Part shown: piece by piece, positions 1 through 7,226 of the stretch
How positions within the stretch are numbered: position 1 is the first letter of the stretch
Layout of the letters: every line of letters starts with the position of its first letter
From: Bacteroidales bacterium
GTDB lineage: Bacteria > Bacteroidota > Bacteroidia > Bacteroidales > JAFGXI01
DNA: 19,273 nt
Direction: 5' to 3'
Assembly (NCBI GenBank): GCA_026985625.1
Contig: JALSQC010000424.1
Span: forward strand, 1 to 19,273
Translations under genes and position numbers: made by a program
The notes under the pieces: model-generated
What the model was told of the DNA's origin: nothing
Seen by the model: the letters and a program-made list of their open reading frames with translations, nothing else
Database searches by the model: none

Positions 1-753
1 GTTTGCTGTTAAAATATACGGTGTTCCGTCTTGATTTGTATTATTTATTAATGCTCCCGAGCAAAATCCGTTGCTACCCGATACTAACATACAAACCGAG
101 TTTATCTCGTTATCCCAACCTGCAGCTTCGGGGCAAGCAACATTGTTGTTACACGACCCCGATTGTCCAAAACTTTTGTATGTAAAATCTTCGACTCCTC
201 GATATCCGTGTGTTACTCTAAATAAATGTAATTTGCCTTTGAATGCTACATTTGCAGGTTCGTAATATTCAATTATCATTGCATCGCCTTTTACTAATGT
301 TGCTGCAAAAACTCCGTCGTTTTGATTGTTTTTATATGTAAAAGCTCCTATTATATCGGTATGTTGTGCATTATAAATAAAAAGCTTTGCTCCTTTTGGC
401 AGTTTATATTCGTTAAAAGTTAAATTTATTGTTAAAGCTCCTTTTGAGTAAATCATAAGTCTCCAAAGTTTATCGCCGTTAGGCAATAAATCCCACGTTC
501 CTGAGTTGTTTAGTCCAAAATCTACAGGTATATTTTGTCCAAAACGCCAAGGCTGGTCTTTTGTATCGTTTACAATATCTTCGGTTTTTAATTTGTTTAC
601 ATCGACATACGGCATTGTTTTTACATCGATTTTTTGCTTTAATATAGATTTTAGATTTTTGTCGAAACTTATTGGTGTTCCGCCCGTATTTATTTGCGAA
701 AATGTTGTAACAGCAATAAATATAGTTATTATAAACAGTAGAGACTTTTTCAT
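1..753 (-). CDS. Secreted trypsin-like (lysyl-endopeptidase-like) serine peptidase, N-terminal part only
   Basis: Partial gene: it begins with ATG at 753 and is still open at base 1, giving 251 residues. Residues 1-20 are a signal peptide (MKKSLLFIITIFIAVTTFSQ), so the product is exported. A beta-rich pro-region follows, including the stretch PWRFGQNIPVDFGLNNSGTW. The last ~55 residues hold the start of a chymotrypsin-fold domain as found in Bacteroidota lysyl endopeptidases: GSCNNNVACPEAAGWDNEI, then FCSGALINNT, then DGTPYILTAN. In this family ILTAN is normally followed at once by the His-Cys carrying the catalytic histidine, so the window ends just before the active site. Catalytic Asp and Ser, and any T9SS C-terminal sorting domain, would lie outside. 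It is separated from fabG by a hairpin terminator, so it is probably a separate transcript. Family assignment is fairly confident; substrate preference is inference. Confidence 0.85.
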   Translation of the reverse strand, partial: MKKSLLFIITIFIAVTTFSQINTGGTPISFDKNLKSILKQKIDVKTMPYVDVNKLKTEDIVNDTKDQPWRFGQNIPVDFGLNNSGTWDLLPNGDKLWRLMIYSKGALTINLTFNEYKLPKGAKLFIYNAQHTDIIGAFTYKNNQNDGVFAATLVKGDAMIIEYYEPANVAFKGKLHLFRVTHGYRGVEDFTYKSFGQSGSCNNNVACPEAAGWDNEINSVCMLVSGSNGFCSGALINNTNQDGTPYILTAN

Positions 754-776
754 TTTTCTTTATTTTATTAATAAAA

Positions 777-807
777 TTAAGAGGTATTTTATTTAAATAC
801 TCCTTAA
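777..807 (-). terminator. Rho-independent terminator after fabG
   Basis: A 13-bp imperfect inverted repeat (arms 777-789 and 795-807, five-base loop, one wobble and one mismatch) lies 23 bases past the fabG stop. On the minus strand it is followed by a short T-rich run (TTTTAT). It separates fabG from the peptidase gene. Confidence 0.6.
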
Positions 808-830
808 TTATTAGTGTTTTTTTTACAAAA

Positions 831-1577
831 TTATGTTTGCATTGCTCCGCAAACGTTAATTGTTTGTCCGCTAACGTATGATGATAAATCAGAGGCTAAG
901 AACAAACATGTTTTTGCTACCTCCTCGGGAGTTCCTCCTCTGCGTAAAGGTATTTTTTCGTACCAACCTTCGACTACATCTTTAGGTAGTTTTGCTGTCA
1001 TTTCGGTAACAATAAATCCGGGTGCCACTGCATTGCAACGAACATTTCGCGAACCTAATTCTTTTGCTATTGATTTTGTAAATCCTAGTATTCCTGCTTT
1101 TGATGCCGAATAGTTTGCTTGCCCTGCATTACCACCAACGCCAACAACCGAGCTCATATTAACTATTGATCCCGAACGTTGTTTTAGCATTGTTCGTTGG
1201 ACAGCTTTTGTCATATTAAAAATTGATTTTAGATTTACGTTTATCACTAAATCCCATTGTTCTTCGGTCATACGCATAAGTAAATTATCGCGTGTAATTC
1301 CGGCATTATTTATTAGGGCATCTACTCGTCCAAAATCTTTTACAATTTGGTTTACTGTTTCTTGCGAGTTTTCGAAATTACTTGCATCTGATACGTATCC
1401 TTTGGCTTTTACTCCAAATTCTGATAGTTCTTTTTCGAGATTTTTAAAGTTTTCGTCGTTTACAATATCGGTATAAGCTATATCTGCACCTTCTTTTGCA
1501 AATAGTGTTGCTATTGCTTTACCTATTCCTCGAGATGCTCCTGTAATAATTGCTGTTTTTCCTTTTAATAAATTCAT
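831..1577 (-). CDS. fabG: 3-oxoacyl-[acyl-carrier-protein] reductase
   Basis: Classical short-chain dehydrogenase/reductase of 248 residues, the usual FabG length. FabG reduces 3-oxoacyl-ACP to 3-hydroxyacyl-ACP with NADPH in the cytoplasmic fatty-acid elongation cycle. Visible motifs are the nucleotide-binding TGASRGIG (residues 12-19), NNAG (90-93), Asn114, and the catalytic Ser143, Tyr156 and Lys160 in the YSASK context; the Ser-Tyr spacing matches E. coli FabG. The C-terminal GQTINVCGAMQT also fits the family, where the usual ending is closer to VNGGM. The ATG at 1577 is in the right place relative to the Rossmann strand. It lies 42 bases downstream of the HD-domain gene on the same strand and is probably last in a three-gene run closed by the terminator at 777-807. 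A different SDR with similar catalytic residues cannot be excluded, but overall similarity to FabG is strong. Confidence 0.9.
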   Translation of the reverse strand: MNLLKGKTAIITGASRGIGKAIATLFAKEGADIAYTDIVNDENFKNLEKELSEFGVKAKGYVSDASNFENSQETVNQIVKDFGRVDALINNAGITRDNLLMRMTEEQWDLVINVNLKSIFNMTKAVQRTMLKQRSGSIVNMSSVVGVGGNAGQANYSASKAGILGFTKSIAKELGSRNVRCNAVAPGFIVTEMTAKLPKDVVEGWYEKIPLRRGGTPEEVAKTCLFLASDLSSYVSGQTINVCGAMQT

Positions 1578-1619
1578 TTTTTAATAATTTTAATTTTTAA
1601 TCTTTAATTTTATTTAACT

Positions 1620-2174
1620 TTATAATTTTAATCCGTTTTTAAATGGTAAGAATGTCATAAAATCGGCATGATGCACCACATAAGCTTCGGTTGTTCGTTT
1701 TATCATATCGCCTTCGCCTGCATGTGCTGCAATAATATGGCATACTTCGGGAGGTAATCCGGCTTGTTCGGCAATAGATACTCCCGAGAAAGGGTGTCTT
1801 AGGTATTTACCGTAGTTTCCTTGATATGAGTTTCCGTCTTTATCTAATTCGTATTCAAGAAGTTTTCCTACATCGCATAAAATTGCTCCTGATATTAGTG
1901 TATCCATATCGCATTTTAACTCGCCTTTAAACATAGAGTTTATTTTTTCGCCTGATTCTTTTGATATGTGAACAACTGCTCGTTTATGGTCCATAAACGA
2001 GACTTTTAAGTCGGGTCCGACTAACAATGTAAATGGTATACGGTTTAAATCGTCGGCAGTCAATACACTACGTTCAAGAGCTATTTCCCAAACTTTTGCT
2101 GTTTTTTCTCTTAACTCATTGTTTTTTATCCACGATAATTCTTCGCCCCATAGTTTTTTTACTTCGTTATTCAT
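1620..2174 (-). CDS. HD-domain protein with altered HD dyad
   Basis: Cytoplasmic protein of 184 residues resembling small HDIG/HD-domain phosphohydrolases. Histidines expected of the fold are present at H63/H69, H127 (LRHPFSG), H151 (IAAHAGEGD) and H168-H169 with D171 (VVHHADF). The segment GAILCDVGKLLEYE (97-110) aligns with the canonical 'HD(I/V)GKL' core, but has Cys100 where the metal-binding His is usual, while Asp101 is kept. HD enzymes use this dyad for divalent metal binding, so activity may be changed or the protein may be regulatory; that is inference. No membrane segment or signal peptide is seen. It follows the lipoprotein gene after six bases and precedes fabG by 42 bases, so the three are probably co-transcribed. 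The substrate is unknown and I do not assign a pathway. Confidence 0.75.
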   Translation of the reverse strand: MNNEVKKLWGEELSWIKNNELREKTAKVWEIALERSVLTADDLNRIPFTLLVGPDLKVSFMDHKRAVVHISKESGEKINSMFKGELKCDMDTLISGAILCDVGKLLEYELDKDGNSYQGNYGKYLRHPFSGVSIAEQAGLPPEVCHIIAAHAGEGDMIKRTTEAYVVHHADFMTFLPFKNGLKL

Positions 2175-2180
2175 AAATTT

Positions 2181-2792
2181 TTATTTTTTTAATGATATTT
2201 TAAATTTTCTTTTTTGTGAGAACATTTTTGAAAATTCGCCACTTTCTGTAATTTTATTTTTGTCTATTTTATAATCTACACCATTACTTGCTTTTACTTT
2301 TTTAATGTCTCTATCGAAACTTAATATTGTTTTATATTTAATTATGTTACTAAAATTTATTTTTGTGTCTTTTTTGTCAACATTATCGAGTTTATCGCGT
2401 AAGTAAATAATTTTACCGAATAGTCCTTTTTTTATTTTTACGTTAGGAAAATTAAATACTTTTACCGATGATTCTTGTAATGCAGTATTTAATGAGTTTA
2501 AATCGGCAAAATTGTAAGAGTATGATATTATTCCGTCGTTGTTTCCTAAGTCGTATTTTAAGTTTGTAAGTCCTTGTATTTTTTTTAGTATGTTAATTAC
2601 TTTATTAAATTTATCGAAATCGGATTTTTTCTTATTTATAATTGAGCTATCGTTTTTTGCAAGTTCCGAAAAGTCTAATGTTAACTTATACTCTCCCGAT
2701 AAATTTTTTTTTATATTATATTCTTGCCTAACCTCGCACGATGATAAAATAATAAGAGAGCTAATAAGTAATATGTAGATTTTTGTTTTCAT
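2181..2792 (-). CDS. Putative lipoprotein of unknown function
   Basis: This 203-residue protein begins with a lipoprotein signal: positively charged start, hydrophobic stretch, then lipobox LSSC with the lipidated cysteine at residue 19. The mature part starts with EVRQEYNIKKNLSGEYKLTL, the 'conserved Glu, beta hairpin, GxY' opening often seen in Bacteroidota lipoproteins that measure out beta-rich domains. The rest is Lys/Ser/Asn-rich with alternating hydrophobics and ends in a basic tail (KRKFKISLKK). No enzyme motif is visible. It is probably anchored in the outer or inner membrane facing the periplasm. It starts only 28 bases after the terminator of the icd gene and its stop is six bases from the HD-domain gene, so it is likely the first gene of the lipoprotein-HD-fabG unit. 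No TAnnTTTG element is visible in the short upstream gap. Confidence 0.75.
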   Translation of the reverse strand: MKTKIYILLISSLIILSSCEVRQEYNIKKNLSGEYKLTLDFSELAKNDSSIINKKKSDFDKFNKVINILKKIQGLTNLKYDLGNNDGIISYSYNFADLNSLNTALQESSVKVFNFPNVKIKKGLFGKIIYLRDKLDNVDKKDTKINFSNIIKYKTILSFDRDIKKVKASNGVDYKIDKNKITESGEFSKMFSQKRKFKISLKK

Positions 2793-2820
2793 AATACACT
2801 AATTTTGTGTAAATATATAA

Positions 2821-2853
2821 AAAAACTCTTAATATATAAAATCAAGAGTTTTT
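2821..2853 (-). terminator. Rho-independent terminator after isocitrate dehydrogenase
   Basis: A perfect 10-bp inverted repeat (2821-2830 and 2844-2853, 13-base loop) lies 21 bases past the icd stop. On the minus strand the second arm runs into seven consecutive T. The sequence is symmetric enough to work on either strand. Confidence 0.8.
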
Positions 2854-2874
2854 GTTTTTTATGTAGAAATGTAT

Positions 2875-4071
2875 TTACAAATTAGCAATTATTGCATCTG
2901 CCATTTGCGATGTTGATGCTGCTCCTTTCTCGATTACATCGGGTCTGCCTTGCATTTTTTTCATATCGTATGTTTGTATTTCTTTGTTTTCTATAACTTT
3001 TGCTACCGATGCTCTAATTTTTTTTGCTATTTCGTATTCTTCTATATGGTCTAGCATCATACATGCCGATTCTATCATTGCAATAGGATTTACTATTGAT
3101 ACCGGATAATCTGCATATTTTGGAGCCGAGCCGTGTGTTGGTTCAAAAACTGCTACTCCGCTATCGGGGTTCATTTGTGCCGAGCAGGCAAATCCTAAGC
3201 CGCCTATTAATCCTGCAAATCCATCTGATATAATATCGCCAAACATATTTCCGGCTACTATTACTCCGTATTTTTCGGGGTTTTTTGTTAGCCACATCAT
3301 TTGTGCGTCTATATTTGTATTCCATAATTCTATATCGGGATAATCGGCTTTTTGTATTTGTTGTGCAAGTTTATACATCATTCCCGATGTTTCGCGAATT
3401 ACGTTTGGTTTTTCGGCTACAGTTACCGATTTATATCCGTATTTTTTTGCGTGTTCAAATGCTGCTCTAACTATTCTCTCGGTTGCTTTGCGTGTAAATA
3501 TTCGGGTTGATATTGATAGCTCTTCGCGAGGTGTGTTTCCAAAATTTTTTACAAATTTAGGGTGTGTCATTAATCCGTCATATACTTTGTCGTTTGGGTT
3601 TGTCCACTCTACTCCGCCGTATAATCCTTCGGTATTTTGTCTAAAAATAACAACGTCTACTTCGGGTTCTTCTATTTCGCCGTTTGCTCCCCGCCGTATA
3701 AAGTTTAATGGGTTTCCTTTGTATGTTTTGCATGGACGTGCACAAATGTCTAAATTAAAATGTTGTCGCAGGTTTACTATTGGGCTTGAATATATAAGTC
3801 CTTTGCCTTTTAATGATTCGTCTAATTCTTCGGCTGCCTCGTCTTTGGGTTTTGATGTTATTGCTCCAAATAATGCTATTTTGTGTTTTTGCAATAAGTC
3901 TATTGTTCGTTTTGGAAGGGCTTCGCCTTCGGTTTTCCAAAATTCCCAGCCTATATCGCCTTCGACATAATCGGCTTTAAAGCCTGCGGCATCTAATACT
4001 CTTATTGTTTCGTCTAACACTACTCTTCCTATACCGTCTCCGGGTAATTTTACTATTGTTCTTTTTTCCAT
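2875..4071 (-). CDS. icd: Isocitrate dehydrogenase (isocitrate/isopropylmalate dehydrogenase family)
   Basis: Cytoplasmic beta-decarboxylating dehydrogenase of 398 residues; E. coli Icd has 416. The reaction is oxidative decarboxylation of isocitrate to 2-oxoglutarate in the TCA cycle. Visible motifs are GDGIG (11-15), SSPIVNLRQ (95-103) matching the substrate-phosphate loop region, ARPCK (111-115), FRQNTEGLYGG (143-153) with the catalytic Tyr151, Lys221 in AEKPN, and the metal-binding Asp279/Asp283 in NMFGDIISDG. The cofactor loop FEPTHGSAPKYA carries Lys318-Tyr319, the pair that contacts the NADP 2'-phosphate in E. coli Icd, so NADP use is inferred. The usual FRENTE is FRQNTE here (Gln145). 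It lies 69 bases downstream of the dihydrolipoyl dehydrogenase gene on the same strand and could be co-transcribed. Isopropylmalate or homoisocitrate dehydrogenase is less likely because the HGSAPKYA loop is isocitrate-like and no leu or lysine genes are nearby. Confidence 0.85.
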   Translation of the reverse strand: MEKRTIVKLPGDGIGRVVLDETIRVLDAAGFKADYVEGDIGWEFWKTEGEALPKRTIDLLQKHKIALFGAITSKPKDEAAEELDESLKGKGLIYSSPIVNLRQHFNLDICARPCKTYKGNPLNFIRRGANGEIEEPEVDVVIFRQNTEGLYGGVEWTNPNDKVYDGLMTHPKFVKNFGNTPREELSISTRIFTRKATERIVRAAFEHAKKYGYKSVTVAEKPNVIRETSGMMYKLAQQIQKADYPDIELWNTNIDAQMMWLTKNPEKYGVIVAGNMFGDIISDGFAGLIGGLGFACSAQMNPDSGVAVFEPTHGSAPKYADYPVSIVNPIAMIESACMMLDHIEEYEIAKKIRASVAKVIENKEIQTYDMKKMQGRPDVIEKGAASTSQMADAIIANL

Positions 4072-4140
4072 TTTTTTTGTTTTTAATTTTTCTGTAAAAA
4101 TAAAATTTTTAATTTATTTTAACATTAAAGTTTATATTTT

Positions 4141-5532
4141 TTATAGGTGTATTACTTCGTCGTATGCTGCTGCTGCTGCTTCCATTATTGCCTCTGACAT
4201 GGTAGGGTGCGGATGTATTGTTTTTATTAGGTCGTGGGCTTTCATTCCTGATTTTCTGAAACTTACAAGTCCTGCTATCATTTCGGTAACATTGTCTCCT
4301 ATAAGGTGTGCTCCTAGTAATGTGTTTGTTTTTGCGTCGAATATAAGTTTTACAAATCCATCGCGTGCTCCTGCTGCACTTGCTTTTCCTGATGCTGTAA
4401 ATGGAAATTTTCCTACTTTAATATCGTATCCTTGTTCTATTGCTTTTTGTTGGTTTATTCCTACCGATGCAACCTCGGGCGATGTGTATATGCACGATGG
4501 TATGTTTTGATAGTCTATTTTATTGTCGGCAAATCCTGCTATTTTTTCGATACAAGATATTGCTTCGGCTGATGCTACGTGTGCTAATGCTGGCCCTGAA
4601 ATTATATCGCCTATGGCATAAATTCCTTTTATGTTTGTTTCGTAATATTTATTTACTTTTATTTTTTGATTTTTAATTTCTATGCCTAATTCTTCTAATC
4701 CTATATTCTCGATATTTGGAGTAATTCCAACTGCCGACAGCACTATTTCGGCTTCGTGTTTTTCTTCTGTTTTTTTTGTTTTTACTGTAACAATACATTT
4801 ATTGTCGATAATATCAATTTTTTCGACCGATGAGTTTGTCATTACTTTTATTTTTGATTTTTTAAATGCTCGTGCAAGTGTTTTGGCAACCTCTTGGTCT
4901 TCGTTAGGAATTATTGTCGGCATAAATTCTATTAATGTTATTTTTGTTCCTAACGAGTTATAAACTTGTGCAAACTCGCTGCCTATTGCTCCTGAGCCTA
5001 TAATTATCATCGATTCGGGTAGTTTTTTTAACGATAATGCTTCTTTGTAGCCTATTATTTTTTTTCCGTCTTGTTTTATGTTTGGTAATTCTTTGGAACG
5101 TGCTCCTGTTGCTATAATTATTTTATTGGCTGTTACTTTAATTGTTTCGTCTGTGGTTTCTACTTTTATTGTATTTTTATCTATTAATTTTCCTCTGCCT
5201 TTTATTACTTCGATATTGTTTTTTTTAAATAGATATTGAACTCCTTTGCTCATTCCGGCTGCTACGTCTCGGCTACGGTTTATAATTTTATGAAAATCGG
5301 GAGTTATATTGCTGTTATCAATGGTTATTCCGTAGTTTTCGGCATGTTTTAAATAGTTTAAAACTTGTGCCGATTTTAAAAGTGATTTTGTTGGAATACA
5401 GCCCCAATTTAAGCAAATGCCTCCTATTTCGGCTTTTTCGATAACTGCAACTTTATAATTTAGTTGTGCTGCTCTTATTGCTGCAACGTATCCTCCGGGA
5501 CCACTACCTAATATTAATATATCGTATTTCAT
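4141..5532 (-). CDS. lpdA: Dihydrolipoyl dehydrogenase (E3)
   Basis: FAD flavoprotein of 463 residues, the usual E3 length. It reoxidises dihydrolipoyl groups of 2-oxo acid dehydrogenase complexes or the glycine cleavage H-protein, passing electrons to NAD+. The FAD-binding GSGPGGYVAAIRA lies at residues 9-21. The redox-active disulfide is Cys40/Cys45 in GGICLNWGCIPTK. The NAD-binding GSGAIGSEFA is in the middle, followed by YAIGDI of the second FAD motif. The C-terminal dimer-interface active site is HPHPTMSE with catalytic His442 and Glu447. Nothing essential is missing. The partner E1/E2 genes are not in the window, so which complex it serves cannot be told. The icd gene follows 69 bases downstream; the 130-base gap upstream ends at the terminator of the DUF4097 gene. 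I saw no strict TAnnTTTG element there. Confidence 0.93.
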   Translation of the reverse strand: MKYDILILGSGPGGYVAAIRAAQLNYKVAVIEKAEIGGICLNWGCIPTKSLLKSAQVLNYLKHAENYGITIDNSNITPDFHKIINRSRDVAAGMSKGVQYLFKKNNIEVIKGRGKLIDKNTIKVETTDETIKVTANKIIIATGARSKELPNIKQDGKKIIGYKEALSLKKLPESMIIIGSGAIGSEFAQVYNSLGTKITLIEFMPTIIPNEDQEVAKTLARAFKKSKIKVMTNSSVEKIDIIDNKCIVTVKTKKTEEKHEAEIVLSAVGITPNIENIGLEELGIEIKNQKIKVNKYYETNIKGIYAIGDIISGPALAHVASAEAISCIEKIAGFADNKIDYQNIPSCIYTSPEVASVGINQQKAIEQGYDIKVGKFPFTASGKASAAGARDGFVKLIFDAKTNTLLGAHLIGDNVTEMIAGLVSFRKSGMKAHDLIKTIHPHPTMSEAIMEAAAAAYDEVIHL

Positions 5533-5649
5533 AATTTTATTTTTTTGCTATAAAAATACAATTTAAGTTATATTATTCAATATTTTAAATATAAATATTT
5601 ATATAATAAAAATAGGTTTATTATTTACAAAATAACGTATATGGCTAAA

Positions 5650-5664
5650 AGCAACTTTGTTGCT
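5650..5664 (-). terminator. Short hairpin at the end of the sigma-factor operon
   Basis: A 6-bp GC-containing stem (AGCAAC / GTTGCT, three-base loop) overlaps the stop codon of the DUF4097-like gene and is followed on the minus strand by only three T. It may be a weak terminator or a 3'-end stability hairpin. Confidence 0.45.
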
Positions 5665-6745
5665 AATTATAAAATTTTATAGATATATCTCCGTAAGTAG
5701 ATGTTATGTTTACCTTGTTTTTGGAATTGTCGGAATTATAATTTTTGTTTATGTTTATATTGCTTTCTTCGATATTTGTTATTCCTAATATTTTTTGTGG
5801 TAAATCTAAATCGGTATATTTTGCATTTATTTTAAGTTTAAATTCGGATTGACTCGACATAGCCATTTTTATGTCTACGTAATCTAACGATAATCTAATT
5901 TTTGTAAAATCTTTATCTATGTTTTCTATTTTATAGTCGCCATATTTTGAGTCAACAACAAGTTGTTTTTTTAGATTGCCTATTTTTACATCGTTATAAG
6001 CTCCTGTAATAACAAAATTATCGGTATTTTTTATTTTGTAGTCGTCGAATTTTGAGTCGCAAATAACAGCAATATTTTTATTAAATTTATACTCGCTGTA
6101 ACGTCCGTATATAAACAGGGCTTGGCTTTCTGATATATCAAATTCGGAATATTTTGATATAATGTTAGTCCAAGTAATTTTGTCTATTTTTGCATCGCCA
6201 TAACTAATTGATATTTTTCCGTATGGTTTATAGTCGGGAAATAATATTTTTTTTGCTCGCAAGCTCCCGTATTTTATCGATATATTTGATTTTGAGTGTA
6301 TCTCGTTAATAAAAATATCGCCAAATTTGTTTGATAAATCTAATTTTAAATATACCGGTGCAAAAATATCATAGTTTATTGAGTAATCTTCATTTGTGTT
6401 TACCGAAAAAAGTTGAATTTGAAATCCTTTATTTTTTATCTCTGTAATTAGTGATATTATATTGGTATCTTTGCTAAGATTTATAGTAATTCGATTAAAT
6501 ATTTTTTTTGCAGAGTTTTCGTTTTTTGCTTTTGCTTTAATTGTTACATTTATCTGTATCTCGTTTTTTTCCCAGTTTTTAATATTTATATTGCCAAATT
6601 TATTTTCTATTTTTAAAATTGTTGATTGGTTTACTTTGTAATGCCAATTAATTTTTTTTTGAAATTCTTGTTGTTGCTTTGCCGATAAATTAAAGCTTGC
6701 AATTATAAGTATTAATGTAAAAAGTTTAAATTTTAGTTTTTTCAT
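5663..6745 (-). CDS. Exported DUF4097-like repeat protein (putative adhesin) of the sigma-factor operon
   Basis: A 360-residue protein with a signal peptide (residues ~1-22, ending NLSA). The rest is almost all short beta strands built from a recurring [KRSTAD]-[FY]-x-[DNE]-x-x-[ILFM] motif: KFGNINI at 49, KFGDIFI at 140, SYGDAKI at 181, KYGDYKI at 267, TYGDISI at 350, and others, twelve in all. This is the look of DUF4097-type putative adhesins, predicted to form a right-handed beta-helix or stacked beta sheets. Between residues 181 and 267 the copies fall every 17-18 residues. The start codon lies inside the previous gene (20-base overlap), so it is translationally linked to the putative anti-sigma factor and is the last gene of the sigma operon. 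Location is probably periplasmic or surface; there is no lipobox and no T9SS C-terminal domain. The function (envelope-stress effector or structural protein) is unknown. Confidence 0.8.
   Translation of the reverse strand: MKKLKFKLFTLILIIASFNLSAKQQQEFQKKINWHYKVNQSTILKIENKFGNINIKNWEKNEIQINVTIKAKAKNENSAKKIFNRITINLSKDTNIISLITEIKNKGFQIQLFSVNTNEDYSINYDIFAPVYLKLDLSNKFGDIFINEIHSKSNISIKYGSLRAKKILFPDYKPYGKISISYGDAKIDKITWTNIISKYSEFDISESQALFIYGRYSEYKFNKNIAVICDSKFDDYKIKNTDNFVITGAYNDVKIGNLKKQLVVDSKYGDYKIENIDKDFTKIRLSLDYVDIKMAMSSQSEFKLKINAKYTDLDLPQKILGITNIEESNININKNYNSDNSKNKVNITSTYGDISIKFYN
5678..6328 (-). repeat. Degenerate 17-21-residue beta-strand repeats in the DUF4097-like protein
   Basis: Protein-level repeats covering residues 140-356. 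The strand motif starts at residues 140, 158, 181, 198, 215, 232, 249, 267, 288, 309 and 350. Five successive intervals (181 to 267) are 17, 17, 17, 17 and 18 residues. The DNA copies are strongly diverged, so this is an old protein repeat, not a recent tandem duplication. Confidence 0.75.
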
Positions 6746-7226
6746 TTTTTTGAGTTTGTTTGAGTTTGTATAATATTTTATTTATTATATTTAATTTAAT
6801 TTTATATTGTTCTGTTAACGAGTTAATTACATAATCGTTATTTGGATTTACACAAATATCATTTATGCTTAGATTATATGTTGAATCTATTTTTGTTAGT
6901 TCTTTTTTTATTATGTTAATTTTTTGTTTTGATAATGAATACTCTGATATTATTTTTTTTGTTTTTTTATTTACCAGATTTGTATAATATGCTTGTGTTT
7001 CTTTAAAGTTTTTCGGTAAACAATTTTCGGCATTTTTATTTATTAATAAATATACCGATGTTAATAATATAAAAAATATCGATGCATATTTTAGAAAATC
7101 TGTTATTGTTAGTATTTTATTGTTGTTTAACCCTAAATGTTGTTTCATTTTTTGTAAATGATTATTTGAGGGTTCAATAATATCAAACCTTTGTTTGTTT
7201 TGTTTTATATATTCTTCTATATTCAT
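6726..7226 (-). CDS. Single-TM membrane protein, putative anti-sigma factor
   Basis: A 166-residue protein with a cytoplasmic N-terminus (MNIEEYIKQNKQRFDIIEPS, then NNHLQKMKQHL), one transmembrane segment at about 43-62 (FLKYASIFFILLTSVYLL) and a Lys/Asn-rich, helical C-terminal domain that should face the periplasm. The 'FD..EP...H...' opening followed by a single TM is common in Bacteroidota proteins encoded directly after ECF sigma genes and thought to hold the sigma factor at the membrane. There is no HxxxCxxC zinc anti-sigma motif. The start overlaps the sigma-factor stop by four bases (ATGA), and the 3' end overlaps the DUF4097-like gene by 20 bases, so the three are translationally coupled. 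The anti-sigma role is inferred from position and topology, not from a recognised binding motif. Confidence 0.7.
   Translation of the reverse strand: MNIEEYIKQNKQRFDIIEPSNNHLQKMKQHLGLNNNKILTITDFLKYASIFFILLTSVYLLINKNAENCLPKNFKETQAYYTNLVNKKTKKIISEYSLSKQKINIIKKELTKIDSTYNLSINDICVNPNNDYVINSLTEQYKIKLNIINKILYKLKQTQKNEKTKI

Noticed and set aside
3..796. Three short plus-strand frames at the left edge
   Set aside because: They are the reverse of the truncated secreted peptidase gene, whose signal peptide and protease motifs explain the whole stretch.
3488..3970. 160-codon plus-strand frame opposite icd
   Set aside because: Antisense shadow of a well-supported gene; no domain, no initiation context, composition follows the complementary codons.
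4199..4963. Several plus-strand frames opposite lpdA
   Set aside because: Overlapping shadow frames without motifs; the minus-strand gene has all active-site signatures.
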